From positions 1-5,772 of the forward strand of contig VAXF01000141.1 of NCBI GenBank assembly GCA_005888395.1: 5,772 nucleotides of DNA, written 5' to 3'. The notes beneath the pieces were generated by a model, which ran no database searches, had not been told where the DNA came from, and saw only the letters and a program-made list of their open reading frames with translations. The translations under genes and the position numbers were made by a program. Below, piece by piece: positions 5,602-5,772 of this stretch; position 1 is the first letter of the stretch; every line of letters starts with the position of its first letter. The DNA is from Actinomycetota bacterium. GTDB lineage: Bacteria > Actinomycetota > Acidimicrobiia > Acidimicrobiales > AC-25.

Positions 5602-5772
5602 ATGAAGCGGATCGATGCGATCATCAAGCCGTTCAAGCTCGATGAGGTGAAGGACCGCCTTGCGGCGGTCGGGGTGCAGGGGCTGACGGTGAGCGAGGTG
5701 AAGGGCTTCGGTCGCCAGAAGGGCCACACCGAGCTCTACCGCGGCGCCGAGTACGTCGTCGACTTCCTGCCC
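5602..5772 (+). CDS. glnB: Nitrogen regulatory protein PII (GlnB), 5' part
   Basis: The first 57 codons of a PII signal protein, cut by the window edge; full-length PII is about 112 residues. The MKRIDAIIKPFKLDEVKDRL start and the T-loop run VKGFGRQKGHTELYRGAEY are near-identical to proteobacterial GlnB/GlnK. Tyr51, the residue uridylylated by GlnD, is present, as are Gln39 (2-oxoglutarate/ATP site) and Arg47 at the T-loop tip. Asp54 and the basic residue at position 3 resemble GlnB more than GlnK, which in E. coli has Asn54 and Leu3. PII is a cytosolic trimer that senses ATP/ADP and 2-oxoglutarate and controls NtrB, glutamine synthetase adenylylation or AmtB. The conserved N-terminus fixes the ATG at 5602. 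No Shine-Dalgarno sequence precedes it; a sigma-54 promoter ends 15 bp upstream. glnA or amtB often follows but lies outside the window. Confidence 0.95.
   Translation, partial: MKRIDAIIKPFKLDEVKDRLAAVGVQGLTVSEVKGFGRQKGHTELYRGAEYVVDFLP

Noticed and set aside
2656..5727. A 1023-codon open frame on the - strand opposite the peptidase gene and glnB
   Set aside because: Its product is low-complexity (V, A, R, E, H, D rich) with no recognisable domain. It runs antisense to two clearly real genes and across the intergenic region. Long antisense frames are expected when third codon positions are almost all G or C.
1..5772. CRISPR array, tRNA/rRNA genes, insertion sequence or phage attachment site
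   Set aside because: No regularly spaced direct repeats, cloverleaf-like sequence, transposase or terminal repeats were seen on reading either strand.

Overview
The window reads as GC-rich bacterial DNA (roughly two thirds or more G+C by eye, with almost every third codon position G or C). It holds the 3' part of one gene, one complete very large gene and the 5' part of a third, all on the + strand. The last gene is an unmistakable proteobacterial-type PII protein (GlnB). Together with large secreted multidomain proteins full of Asp-rich propeller repeats and Thr-rich stalks, this points to a deltaproteobacterial-grade organism (Myxococcota, Desulfobacterota or Binatota-like). That placement is inference; nothing in the window fixes the taxon.

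Region 1 (3-959) is the C-terminal part of an exported-type protein. A Thr-rich stalk encoded by a short tandem repeat leads into one tandem-95/cadherin-like beta domain and then a Cys-containing C-terminal beta domain. Region 2 (970-5448) starts 10 nt after the first gene's stop, and its Shine-Dalgarno sequence overlaps that stop, so the two are almost certainly co-transcribed and translationally coupled. It encodes a 1492-residue secreted protein: signal peptide, acidic N-terminal stretch, divergent subtilisin-like (S8) peptidase domain, beta-rich linker, FG-GAP/VCBS-type beta-propeller with seven clear and one degenerate blade, an FN3-like domain, and a C-terminal beta domain. That last domain shares a line of landmarks with the C-terminal domain of the upstream gene. 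The pair therefore looks like a cell-surface or extracellular module built on a common C-terminal domain.

Region 3 (5449-5601) is a 153-nt intergenic region without a convincing terminator but dense in regulatory-looking structure. It contains a perfect 10-bp inverted repeat whose core has the 17-bp NtrC-site geometry TGCAC-N7-GTGCA, a weaker copy 19 bp further on, and a strong match to a sigma-54 -24/-12 promoter. The promoter sits so close to the glnB ATG that the transcript would be nearly leaderless. Region 4 (5602 to the end) is the first 57 codons of glnB, including the uridylylation site Tyr51. The surface-protein pair and glnB are probably functionally unrelated neighbours; glnB begins a nitrogen-regulation unit that continues beyond the window.

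I found no RNA gene, CRISPR array, insertion sequence or attachment site. The most noteworthy points are the divergent peptidase active-site surroundings, the C-terminal domain shared by the two surface genes, and the compact NtrC/sigma-54 arrangement at glnB.
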